A DNA stretch of 64,000 nucleotides from Brienomyrus brachyistius (lineage: Eukaryota > Chordata > Actinopteri > Osteoglossiformes > Mormyridae), in assembly GCF_023856365.1 (NCBI RefSeq), contig NC_064540.1, positions 13,665,191-13,729,190 of the forward strand, written 5' to 3'. The notes below the pieces were generated by a model that was not told the origin of the DNA, did no database searches, and worked only from the letters and a program-made list of their open reading frames with translations. Positions 36,501 to 44,505 of this stretch are shown here, piece after piece; position 1 is the first letter of the stretch, and each line of letters starts with the position of its first letter. The translations under genes and the position numbers were made by a program.

Positions 36501-39500
36501 ACGAACATGCAGAAAAGGCATCGGATATAGCGGACTTTGCGTATAATGGAATTTCGCTTATAACGGACAAACAGTTTGGTCCCCAGGGCTGCTATATGTT
36601 CTTGCAATTACTGACACAATGATGCCATTGGTATTCATTTATATTTTAAGTAAGAATTTTTATACGTCTGTCATTGCAATTTTAATCAGGACAGTTACAC
36701 TGAATGACATTTTGACACTTAAGAGCTCAATAACTCCTTAATTTGATCATTTGCAACAGAAATATTTCTGAGTCAAAAAAAAGATTAAATTGAGTGATTT
36801 AATGTTATACATACATACATACTTATACACAAACACACACACATCACATGTTCAACATTTAAAATTTTTCTTATATTTTAGACTCTTCAAAGCAGCTCCC
36901 TTTTTGCTTCAATGACAGCATTGCAGGCTCTTAGCATTAGAAGGTGGTGATCAGTGGTCATTGTTGACACACCACAGCACACAACAATGAAATGTGTCCT
37001 CTGCATTTAACCCATAAGTGACATCGTGACATAGCAGGGGGCAGATAATTCAGCGCCCCGGGGAGCAGTGCCTTGCTCAGGGTATCTCAGTGGTGCCTTG
37101 CTGGTTAGCGATTCGAACCAGCAATCTTTCAATTACAAGTGCACTTCCCTTAACCATTAAGACACCACTGCCCCATTAAGATACCACTGCTCTTAACATG
37201 CTATGAAACCAGCTTCCAGATGTAACCACCTGGAATGTTTCTCCAACAGTCCTGAAGGAGTTTCCACAAGTGCTGAGAACAAGCTGGCTACCTTACTCTT
37301 AATCTTCGATCCAACTCATCCCAAACCAGCTGTATATGATTTAAGTTGGGGAGTGTGGGGGCCAGGTCATCTGTTGCAGCACACCATCTCTTTCCCTGTT
37401 CACAAGATAGTACTTACTATATAGCTTCAAAGTTCCCTTAAGGTCATTATATTATCTATATTATGTTGTTGAAAAACCAATGGGCTCACCACCTGTAGGA
37501 GGGGCCAAAGGGGTCGGGTGCAGTGTGAGTTGGGCAGTGGCCGAAGGCGGGACCTTGGCGGTCTGATCCTCGGCTGCAGAAGCTAGCTCTAGGGACATGG
37601 AATGTGACCTCTCTGGTGGGGAAGGAGCCTGAGCTTGTGTGCGCGGCTGTGAGGTTCCGACTAGATGTAGTCGGGCTCACCTCGACACACAGCTTGGGCT
37701 CTGGAACCAGTCTCCTCGAAGGGAGTTGGACCCTCTTCCACTCTGGAGTTGCTCACGGGGAGAGGCACCGAGAGGCGCCTGTACATTGGGGTTTACCGCG
37801 GTGGACGAAAGGGTAGCCTCCCTTCGCCTTCGGGTGGGGGGATGGGTTCCTTACTGTTGTTTGTGCTTATGCACCAAACAGCAGTTCAGAATACCCAGCC
37901 TTTTTGGAGTCCTTGGAAGGGGTGTTGGAGAGTGCTCCTCCCGAGGACTCTCTTGTTCTACTGGGGGACTTCAATGCTCACGTGGGCAATGACAGTGAGT
38001 CCTGGAGGGGCGTGATTGGGAGGAACGCCCCCCCCGATCTGAACCCGAGTGGTGTTTTGTTATTGGACTTCTGTGCTCGTCACGGATTGTCCATAATGAA
38101 CACCATGTTCAAGCATAAGGGTGTCCATATGTGCACTTGGCACCAGGACACCCTAGGCCGCAGTTCGATGATCGACTTTGTGGTCGTGTCATAGGACTTG
38201 CGGCCGCATGTATTGGACACTCAGGTAAGAAGAGGGGCGGAGCTGTCAACTGATCACCACCTGGTGGTGGGTTGGCTCCGCTGGTGGGGGAGGAAGCCAG
38301 TCAGACCTGGTAGACCCAAGCATATAGTGAGGGTCTGCTGGGAATGCCTGGCGGAATCCCCTGTCAGGAGGAGCTTCAACTCCAACCTCCGGCAGAACTT
38401 CGCCCATGTCCCGGGGGAGGCGGGGGACATTGAGTCCGAATGGGTCATGTTCCGTGCCTCCATTGTTGAGGCGGCTGACCGGAGCTGTGGCCGTAAGGTG
38501 GCCGGTGCCTGTCGCGGCGGCAATCCCCGAACCCGCTGGTGGACACCGGCGGTGAAGGATGCTGTCAAGCTGAAGGAGTCCTATGGGGCCTTTTTGGCCT
38601 GTGGGACTCCGAAGGCAGCTGATAGGTACCGGCAGGCTAAGCGGAACGCGGCTTCGGTGGTCGCTGAGGCAAAAACTCGGGTATGGGAGGAGTTTGGCGA
38701 GGCTATGGAGAACGACTTCCGGACGGCTTCGAGGAGATTCTGGTCCACCATCCGGCGTCTCAGGGCGGGAAAGCAGTGCAGCATCAGCACTGTTTATAGT
38801 GGGGATGGTGCGCTGCTGACTTCAGCTCGGGACGTTGTGGGTCGGTGGAAGGAATACTTCGAAGACCTCCTCAATCCCACCGACACGCCTTCCAATGAGG
38901 AAGCTGAGTCTGAGGACTTGGGGACGGACTCACCTATCTCTGGGACAGAGGTTGCTGAGGTGGTTAAAAAGCTGCTCGGTGGCCGGGCCCCGGGGGTGGA
39001 TGAGATCCGCCCGGAGTTCCTCAAGGCTCTGGATGTTGTGGGGCTGTCTTGGTTGACATGCATCTGCAGCATCGGGTGGACAGTGGGGGCGGTGCCTCTG
39101 GATTGGCAGACCGGGGTGGTGGTCCCCCTCTTCAAGAAGGGGGACCGGAGGGTGTGTTCCAACTATAGGGGGATCACACTACTCAGCCTCCCTGGTAAGG
39201 TCTATTCGGGGGTGCTGGAGAGGAGGGTCCGTCGGATAGTCGAACCTCGGATTCAGGAGGAGGAGTGTGGTTTTCGCCCTGGCTGTGGAACAGAGGACCA
39301 GCTCTATACTCTCGGCAGGGTCCTGGAGGGTGCGTGGGAGTTTGCCCAACCAGTTTACATGTGTTTTGTGGACTTGGAGAAGGCATTCGACCACGTCCCT
39401 CGGGGAGTCCTGTGGGGAGTGCTCCGGGAGTATGGGGTGCCGGGCTGCCTTATAAGGGCTGTTTGGTCCTAGTACGACTGGTGCCAGAGCTTGGTTCGCA

Positions 39501-41360
39501 TTGTCGGCAGTAAGTCGGACACATTCCCGGTGAGGGTTGGACTCCGCCAGGGCTGCCCTTTGTCACCAATTCTGTTCATAACTTATGGACAGAATTTCTA
39601 GGCGCAGCCAGGGCGTTGAGGGTGTCCAGTTTGGTGACCTCAGGATTAGGTCTCTGCTTTTTGCAGATGATGTGGTTCTGTTGGCCTCATCAGACCGTGA
39701 CCTTCGGCTCTCACTGGAGCAGTTCGCAGCCGAGTGTGAAGCGGCTGGGATGAAAATCGGCACCTCCAAATCCAAGACAATGGTCCTCAGCCAGAAAAGG
39801 GTGGAGTGCTCTCTCCGGGTTGGGGATCCTTCCCCAAGTGGAGGAGTTTAAGTATCTCGGGGTCTTGTTCACAAGTGAGGGAAGGATGGAGCGGGAGATC
39901 GATAGGCGGATCGGTGCGGCATCAGCAGTGATGCGGGCGCTGCATCGGTCTGTTATAGTGAAGAAAGAGCTGAGCCAAAAGGCAAAGCTCTCGATTTACC
40001 AGTCAAACTACGTTCCTACCCTCACCTATGGTCATGAGCTATGGGTAGTGACCGAAAGAACGACATCGCGAGTGCAAGCGACCGAAATGAGTTTTCTCCG
40101 CAGGGTGGCTGGGCTCTCCCTTAGAGATAGGGTAAGGAACTCAGTCATTCGGGAGGGACTCAGAGTAGAGCCGCTGCTCCTTCGCATTGAGAGGAGCCAG
40201 ATGAGGTGGCTCGGGCATCTGATTAGGATGCCTCCTGGACGCCTCCCTGGTGAGGTGTTCCGAGCATGTCCCACTGGGAGAAGGCCCCGGGGAAGACCCA
40301 GGACACGCTGGAGGGACTATGTCTCTCGGCTGGCCTGGGAACGCCTTGGAATTCCCCCGGAGGAGCTAGATGAAGTGACCGGGGAGAGGGAAGTCTGGGT
40401 TTCCCTGCTGAGACTGCTGCCCCCGCAACCCGACCTCGGATTCAGTGGAAGATAATGGATGGATGGATGTTGTTGAAAAACAATTTTCAGTAAGTGCATC
40501 CGGACTTTTGACTGGTACTGTATATATAAACTGTTATACAAGTCTGTTTGTCTTACGGTCTATCATTCTGGACTAGTAGGCTGGTACAACAGCATAAGGT
40601 GGAATCTGTTAAAATTTCCATACTATCTGTTTATTGTGGTTGGAATCCAGATATGTATAAATCACATAAAGTATATGTCAGTTGTGAGAGATAATCAGGA
40701 AATACAAGAATAGTAGTTAATACTAAGATTGCTCAAATATTGCTCAAATAAAAGCCAGTCTTCAGCTGTAATTAAAATAAGGGTCATTTTTCTGAAAAGG
40801 TTTTTGAAAATGTGGGAAATTATCTGCATATTAAACAAAATATATCAAAAGGGTAATCAAAGATAAATATGGGTCCTCCACAAGTGTAATCATTCTGAAA
40901 CAGCCATTGTATTAGAAATCATTAACCCAAATGGAAACAAGGCTGACACGGGAGACCAATAGGAGGGCTGAAGGAGAGACCAGCCTCACAGTTGACTCAA
41001 GTCTAATCTAAAGGGTGGACTGGTTTTGCTGCTTGTCAAGGAAAAATTAAGGTATCATCCTGTATCTTCTCATCCTGGTAACCATTCTGGCCCATATGAG
41101 AAAATGAAAATTTCCCCCTTTCTATCTTACTTAAATCAATGAACAAGACACAGCTAGTTCTACTTGCTGCTCTCACCGTTTCCACGCAAGGACTGAACAA
41201 GACTTGTAATTGCACTTACCGGATCTACAGTGGGGATGCTAGAAGCTCTCCGCTTTTTCCGGTGGCTTCCTGGTGTTGAGGAGGACGTCTGTCCATCATC
41301 AAAGTCCCCCCCACTCACACTACTGGAGGGGGAAGTCGCCCTCCTCCTCTTGGAGCCCAT
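18363..41360 (-). CDS. pbrm1: Polybromo-1 (BAF180), PBAF chromatin-remodelling subunit, 29 coding exons
   Basis: Targeting subunit of the nuclear PBAF (SWI/SNF) remodeller that reads acetylated histones. Coding exons on the minus strand, 5' to 3': 41360-41220, 34534-34437, 34318-34171, 34069-33920, 33634-33518, 33429-33361, 33158-33060, 32956-32871, 32756-32665, 32522-32306, 31831-31690, 30676-30585, 30242-29933, 29585-29480, 29290-28651, 28430-28219, 28134-27964, 27789-27632, 27453-27187, 27062-26917, 26680-26523, 26204-26021, 25591-25387, 25146-24945, 24420-24265, 23816-23667, 23063-22996, 18978-18765, 18535-18363. They sum to 4,971 nt (1,656 aa plus stop) with all phases agreeing. The start [17 protein letters not shown] and the C-terminus closely match vertebrate PBRM1. 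Three introns use GC donors. The first coding intron (6.7 kb) and the second-last region intron (4.0 kb) are full of transposons. Identification is essentially certain; single exon edges could shift by a few bases, and alternative exons may exist. Confidence 0.97.
19388..20165 (-). pseudogene. Tc1/mariner transposase remnant (DDE half)
   Basis: On the minus strand, frames broken by stops give [13 protein letters not shown] sequence, TAYLSIAAD, the catalytic block [11 protein letters not shown] (~19,640-19,672) and the C-terminal block [14 protein letters not shown] (~19,485-19,525). This order is that of Tc1-family transposases. It lies in the 4.0-kb pbrm1 intron. A terminus of the same kind (caggtgtacctaataaagtg) occurs at ~21,268, suggesting the element originally spanned more of this intron. 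Confidence 0.8.
21066..21237. mobile_element. Palindromic MITE (nonautonomous DNA transposon)
   Basis: Two arms of about 60 bp in inverted orientation: aggtggatagttcaggtcca through cagtccaagattttgtttca on the left, and tgaaacaaaatcttgggctg through actttaaccatccacct on the right. They are separated by about 45 bp. This makes a near-perfect hairpin with no coding capacity, typical of fish foldback MITEs. Confidence 0.85.
21436..22875 (+). mobile_element. Nearly full-length Tc1-like transposon with decayed transposase
   Basis: About 1.44 kb bounded by long inverted repeats of roughly 200 bp: cagtcatgtgaaaaacatag at the left end and its inverse tttttcacatgactg at the right end, with inner matches around atttaccagacaaaat/caagaaacaaattc. 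The transposase (plus, ~21,790-22,650) is broken by stops but shows [19 protein letters not shown], the DDE-region [24 protein letters not shown] and [17 protein letters not shown]. It is inactive. It sits in the 4.0-kb pbrm1 intron. Confidence 0.9.
24945..25591 (-). other. pbrm1: pbrm1 acidic linker and HMG-box exons
   Basis: Exon 25591-25387 encodes a linker with a coiled-coil-like stretch ([19 protein letters not shown]) and an acidic run. Exon 25146-24945 encodes the single HMG box (about residues 1357-1405), recognisable from [18 protein letters not shown] and [17 protein letters not shown]. The box is expected to contact nucleosomal DNA. Reading continuity across both exon ends needs GC donors: CAG|gc at 25387/25386 and AAG|gc at 24945/24944. 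With these, the protein reads TPTQ|STPK and EYE|ERAAK, as in known PBRM1. Confidence 0.93.
26021..28134 (-). other. pbrm1: pbrm1 exons encoding the two BAH domains
   Basis: Six exons encode two bromo-adjacent-homology domains. BAH1 (about residues 920-1045) begins at [15 protein letters not shown] and runs through [14 protein letters not shown] and [12 protein letters not shown] to [11 protein letters not shown]2 (about 1120-1240) begins at [14 protein letters not shown] and continues through [12 protein letters not shown] to LLCESRY and FKGLKRFSL. Both modules show the expected pattern of an entry strand, a W-F-x-R/GP-x-F core and a closing CESRY motif. They serve nucleosome and protein contacts in PBAF. 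A Lys/Glu-rich helix ([20 protein letters not shown]), encoded by exon 28430-28219, precedes BAH1. Confidence 0.93.
30490..30577. repeat. (CA)n microsatellite next to a pbrm1 splice site
   Basis: CA/CG-CA repeat ending at 30,577, only about 7 bp from the donor of pbrm1 exon 30676-30585. Seen from the transcript it is a (TG)n tract just inside the intron, a position that can affect splicing. Confidence 0.95.
30950..31150 (-). repeat. Degenerate tetranucleotide run and SINE/LINE tail fragment
   Basis: Imperfect ttggtccgtctgtcggtcc repeats (30,955-31,050) precede ctaaccacttatcctggtca and cagggttgcagggggacctg. The latter is the reverse of the gataagcggtttggaag tail seen in the SINE copies. It is an old fragment in a pbrm1 intron. 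Confidence 0.5.
35604..36290 (-). pseudogene. Degenerate Cys-rich coding fragment, family not recognised
   Basis: Across two or three frames, the minus strand keeps protein-like sequence: a segment with [20 protein letters not shown], then [20 protein letters not shown], and after a break [20 protein letters not shown], ending in a Cys cluster ([18 protein letters not shown]). Frameshifts and stops make it nonfunctional. Its place in a transposon-rich intron suggests a mobile-element gene. I cannot assign it to a superfamily. Confidence 0.5.
36410..36592. mobile_element. pogo/Tigger-type terminal sequence
   Basis: Repeated ggacnnnngcttataatgga-like segments (cagtacaacctcgttagaat, cgcttataatggaat, ataacggac, gcgtataatggaatttcgc) resemble the termini of pogo/Tigger DNA transposons. 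It lies about 120 bp from the degenerate coding fragment at 35,604-36,290, so both could belong to one element. Confidence 0.45.
36830..37462 (-). mobile_element. Tc1/mariner remnant, host of nested SINE and LINE insertions
   Basis: Blocks at ~36,880-36,950 (actcttcaaagcagctccct then ttgcttcaatgacagcattg) and ~37,200-37,440 (ccacctggaatgtttctcca, aacagtcctgaaggagtttc, gggggccaggtcatctgttg) match the minus-strand transposase region of a widespread fish Tc1 family. They are split by a SINE. The terminus cggacttttgactggtactg appears beyond the LINE at ~40,500, consistent with one element interrupted twice. Confidence 0.7.
36955..37195 (-). mobile_element. tRNA-derived SINE inserted in the Tc1 remnant
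   Basis: On the minus strand the head is ggggcagtggtgtcttaatg with ggttaagggaagtgcac, and the B box is gctggttcgaatcgctaacc. The body includes gagcaaggcactgctcccc and a 3' part rich in ttaaatgcagaggacacat. An imperfect duplication flanks it (gctcttagcat before, gctcttaacat after). Confidence 0.8.
37478..40466 (+). mobile_element. Non-LTR retrotransposon (LINE), about 3 kb, with 15-bp target-site duplication
   Basis: The element is flanked by perfect direct repeats atgttgttgaaaaac (37,463-37,477 and 40,467-40,481), a target-site duplication. It ends in a ggatggatggatg tail. The coding content is an AP-endonuclease followed by a reverse transcriptase, as in APE-type LINEs common in teleosts. 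It lies in the 6.7-kb first coding intron of pbrm1, on the strand opposite the gene. The clade (RTE-like or other) cannot be settled by eye. Confidence 0.93.
37590..40455 (+). pseudogene. LINE ORF: endonuclease plus reverse transcriptase, interrupted
   Basis: Endonuclease blocks: [19 protein letters not shown] and [20 protein letters not shown] (37,950-38,190). Then comes a 424-codon open stretch (38,198-39,472) with RT motifs including [55 protein letters not shown] and [16 protein letters not shown]. The catalytic block [13 protein letters not shown] follows at ~39,655. The C-terminal part (39,820-40,455) contains [19 protein letters not shown] and [20 protein letters not shown]. In-frame stops (e.g. 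at ~38,192 and ~39,470) and frameshifts (~37,800-37,900, ~39,575, ~39,830) make it inactive, but divergence looks low. Confidence 0.92.
40530..41219. other. Unique part of the 6.7-kb pbrm1 intron
   Basis: AT-rich intronic sequence between the transposon stack and coding exon 41371-41220. No repeats or RNA genes recognised. Confidence 0.5.
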
Positions 41361-42120
41361 AGGAATGGCACCTTTAAGCGGATATCGAGTATTAAGTCAG
41401 AATCTGCAATGATTTTAACGCAGACGCTAAACAATGTGAAGTGTGACTATATGCTGATGTTTTCAATCCAAATCCTAACCTGTTATACTTGTCTAGCCAC
41501 ACGCGTATCCATAACGCATAGCATGCAAAATTGCGAACTAACAGACAACCAGACCCTACTCCATCCAACCTTCCATCAGTCTTAAAATTGCTTGAAATCC
41601 CACCCAATACCTCAAAACTGTTCCAAGCTGAGCTTCAGACAAAGGTTACCCGCCATCGAGCTACCATTTGACAGCAGTACATAGAAAACCATAGAAATCC
41701 TCTTTGGTACCTAAATACATTCCTATGTTTCTCTGTATATTTCCATACAAGACTGGACTACGGAAATCAGCAAAATACTATTGGAATATTGTCGTAATGG
41801 TCATTAAACCAACAATAAACATACTTGAAAACCCATGTTAACTGTCAGACAATCGGTGACAAAAGCAGCTAGACTAGAAACGGTGATAAAACTGTCAGCT
41901 GTCAATGAAGCTAGCGAACTGTTTATCGACAAATTTGGTGAAAATAACTGCACTGATAGTTTAAATAATTTCGGGAAAGTTAAAAATCCATTGCCAAATG
42001 AATGACAAACAACAAAGAGGATGCAATTTGCATGAGATCCTAAACATCGTTCCGCCGAATCAGTGTTACTCATTAGCATTTCAGCCAAAACAGGCCACCC
42101 CATTTATTCCCCACTCTTAC

Positions 42121-42420
42121 CTGCTATCCACTTAAGTCTCGATATAAACTTAGATTGATTTGATGGGTTCAAAAATGAATCACTGCCAAAAACTTATTTC
42201 TAAAAATTAACCATTTCTATGCTGGGGCGGAACCGGAACTCCCATGCTAATTCCACAAAGGGGGCGGGTATACTAGCGGAAGTTCTTATCCTCTATTGGC
42301 TGAAATATTCCAGATCAATGACGCTTGTATGACGCTACCTGCCGCTTGCCGCGGAAGCGCTTCGTTCCTTGTGCTGGACGCGGAGGCGATCAACCCCGAC
42401 AGCATGGAATGTCCAGAAAA
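42121..42420. promoter_or_regulatory. pbrm1: pbrm1 promoter, GC-rich and probably bidirectional
   Basis: This 300-bp GC/CpG-enriched island lies just upstream of pbrm1. A minus-strand donor (GGATAGCAG|gtaag) at about 42,121 marks the end of a noncoding pbrm1 exon 1. Visible sites are three ETS-type GGAA cores (accggaac at ~42,231, gcggaagtt at ~42,275, gcggaagcg at ~42,351), a GC box (gggggcggg at ~42,259) and a CCAAT box on the minus strand (attgg at ~42,295). In mammals this promoter is shared with GNL3. Here the plus side has a pyrimidine-rich start-like sequence and a possible short exon ending AAAAAAAG|gtgttt at ~42,424. Confidence 0.7.
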
Positions 42421-42424
42421 AAAG

Positions 42425-43560
42425 GTGTTTTTACTGAGAACAACGTAGTGAGGTTAATAATTTGTGCAAGATGATAGATGTTTGTGATGTGGTCCGTTTT
42501 AAGTGCATTGTGTCTAAGAAAGTACTGTAAACATCTTAACCGGTTATACCAATGAATTATAATTAGTTATAAATAAATGACCAATGGATATATATTCGTG
42601 CTAATTGTTGGTTGGGTCATTGGGTATTTAATTACAATATTAAAACGAATTGTTTGATGCACGACTGACACGATATCTTGAGTAGGCCGGCATGATCCTG
42701 ATTTGGTGCAGTATATGCTTGTACAGCAAACTACGATTTTTGTTAACTGAAAAGCAATTTAATTAGAAGGTAAGCTATTTCGGTAAGATATTACCAATTT
42801 GGTTTGATCAGATAGTCTTAGGGGTGTCTGAAGATGATCTGCCCCGTTTTTTAACTCGATTTGGGCAAAACTGTGATCTTGCCTGTCTTTGTACTACGAT
42901 AATATCTAATTCCGAACTTGTTTTAATAGTTATACAGAGCTGCAGTTATTGGATGATAGACTAGTGTAGACCTTTTAACTACTGCATTCTCTGCATGGCG
43001 CTTTGCTATGTCTGTATTCGGCAGCTCCTACTTTAAGCATAAGCTTAGTAGTCTGCGTTAAATATGTCCATGTGTAAAATGTCATTCTATATTTTAAACG
43101 TTAAATTGATTTTTTAAGTAGTTCAGGAAGCTGCGTATACAATTGATTTTATGCAATGTTTGTTTTCTGTTTTTCTTTGATCTGCCTGGACCCATGGAAT
43201 TGTTCAAGAGCACATGAAACATAAGCAATTGAAACCTTGCTGGAATGGTAAGATGGCGTCCTCTCTTGGGAGGTGGGATGCTGTGGGGAGTCTGTGTGCT
43301 GACTGAGAAATGAGGAAATCACATGTCTTGAATTCCAGTGAAGACTCTAATCCAACTCTGATCTCAATGAAGTGCCAGACTAACAGTGGTGCTCAGGTTT
43401 ACATTAAATGTAGGATACTCACAGCACCACAGTGTAAATTAATGTGGCTATAGCTCTTCATTTGTTGTTGTTGGAAGGGAGCCTGTTCATTTTAAAACGT
43501 GTAATTGCTTTTTTTTTTTTTTTTAACCAGGAACAACATGAGGAACAGAACCACTTCACC
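42425..43560. other. Intergenic stretch between the pbrm1 promoter and the glt8d1 3'UTR
   Basis: AT-rich sequence of about 1.1 kb. I could not find GNL3-like coding exons, although human GNL3 occupies this position. Splice-like motifs occur on the plus strand (TGGAATG|gtaaga at ~43,247 and a T-tract plus aaccag at ~43,530), so a short noncoding transcript from the shared promoter is possible. No coding reading frame or box C/D snoRNA is convincing here. Confidence 0.4.
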
Positions 43561-43584
43561 CAATCAATGGATTTTCAGTCTTAA

Positions 43585-44505
43585 GCAAAGTTTTTATTAT
43601 TGCAAAAAGGGTCACTTAAAAAGAATTCTGTACAAACATGCTAAGCATGTACCAAGACACAAAATGTTTGTCTGTATAAAAAGAATTTCATGCTGAAAGA
43701 TTTCAAACTTTCTACTTCAAACGCAGATTCCCTTAAGGCAAATGTAGGCTGACATCTCGTCCTTTCAGCTTACACTGGTACTTGATGTCCCTGAGGAAAC
43801 TCTAAGAAACAAGACTGCATGAGGTCATGGAGCTACTTCTCTAAGGTTTTTCACTAAAGATGTTAAAATCCCCTAATTATCCTAACTAAACACAGTGTGC
43901 ACATCAACAGTGTAAGGACCTGCCACAGACGTCAAGAGTTTGATTAAAAAAAAAACTTTAATAATATTGCCAATATGATGGGTACTTGCTGTATTTTGTC
44001 CATACATACATTAATACTCAAAGTATCAAATTGAATATTTCCCTGAAGATCCACAACACCATCGGGGGAAATTTCCCAAGTGGTAAAAAATCCTGGCATC
44101 TTAGAACATAACTCATCCATCAGCAGCTACCACAACATGATTTGAAATCCTTAAGAACAGTGAGTTAGTGTGCTAAGAATCTTTTGTGCAGAAGAAAGTG
44201 AGAGGTGTAGCTAAACGGAAAAGTCATTAAGCAAAAATGACATCTTGATATGCCACATGAATATTACAGGGGTGTAAGGAATGAAATCTTCCCGAACTCT
44301 TCGCGAACCACAGTGGAAACTTGTCACGCTTGTGCTTGTTGGTTGCCCTTAATACTAAAACCTACACCACATATGTAGCAAACATGGTGGCCGTCCTGTA
44401 CAAGAACGTTCCAATGGTTTCTTATGTAGTACGTTTTCCTGAGACATCAAAACAGTTCTAGGAGAAGAGAGAAACGCAGGCTTGGTCCATATAGGTGCAG
44501 CTGAT
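43585..44505 (-). other. glt8d1: glt8d1 3'UTR with distal poly(A) signal
   Basis: No gene is seen downstream of the glt8d1 stop for about 0.9 kb. The minus strand has AATAAA at about 43,588-43,594, inside an AT-rich tract, which would give a 3'UTR of about 0.9 kb. The sequence is otherwise unremarkable. The exact cleavage site is an inference. Confidence 0.4.
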
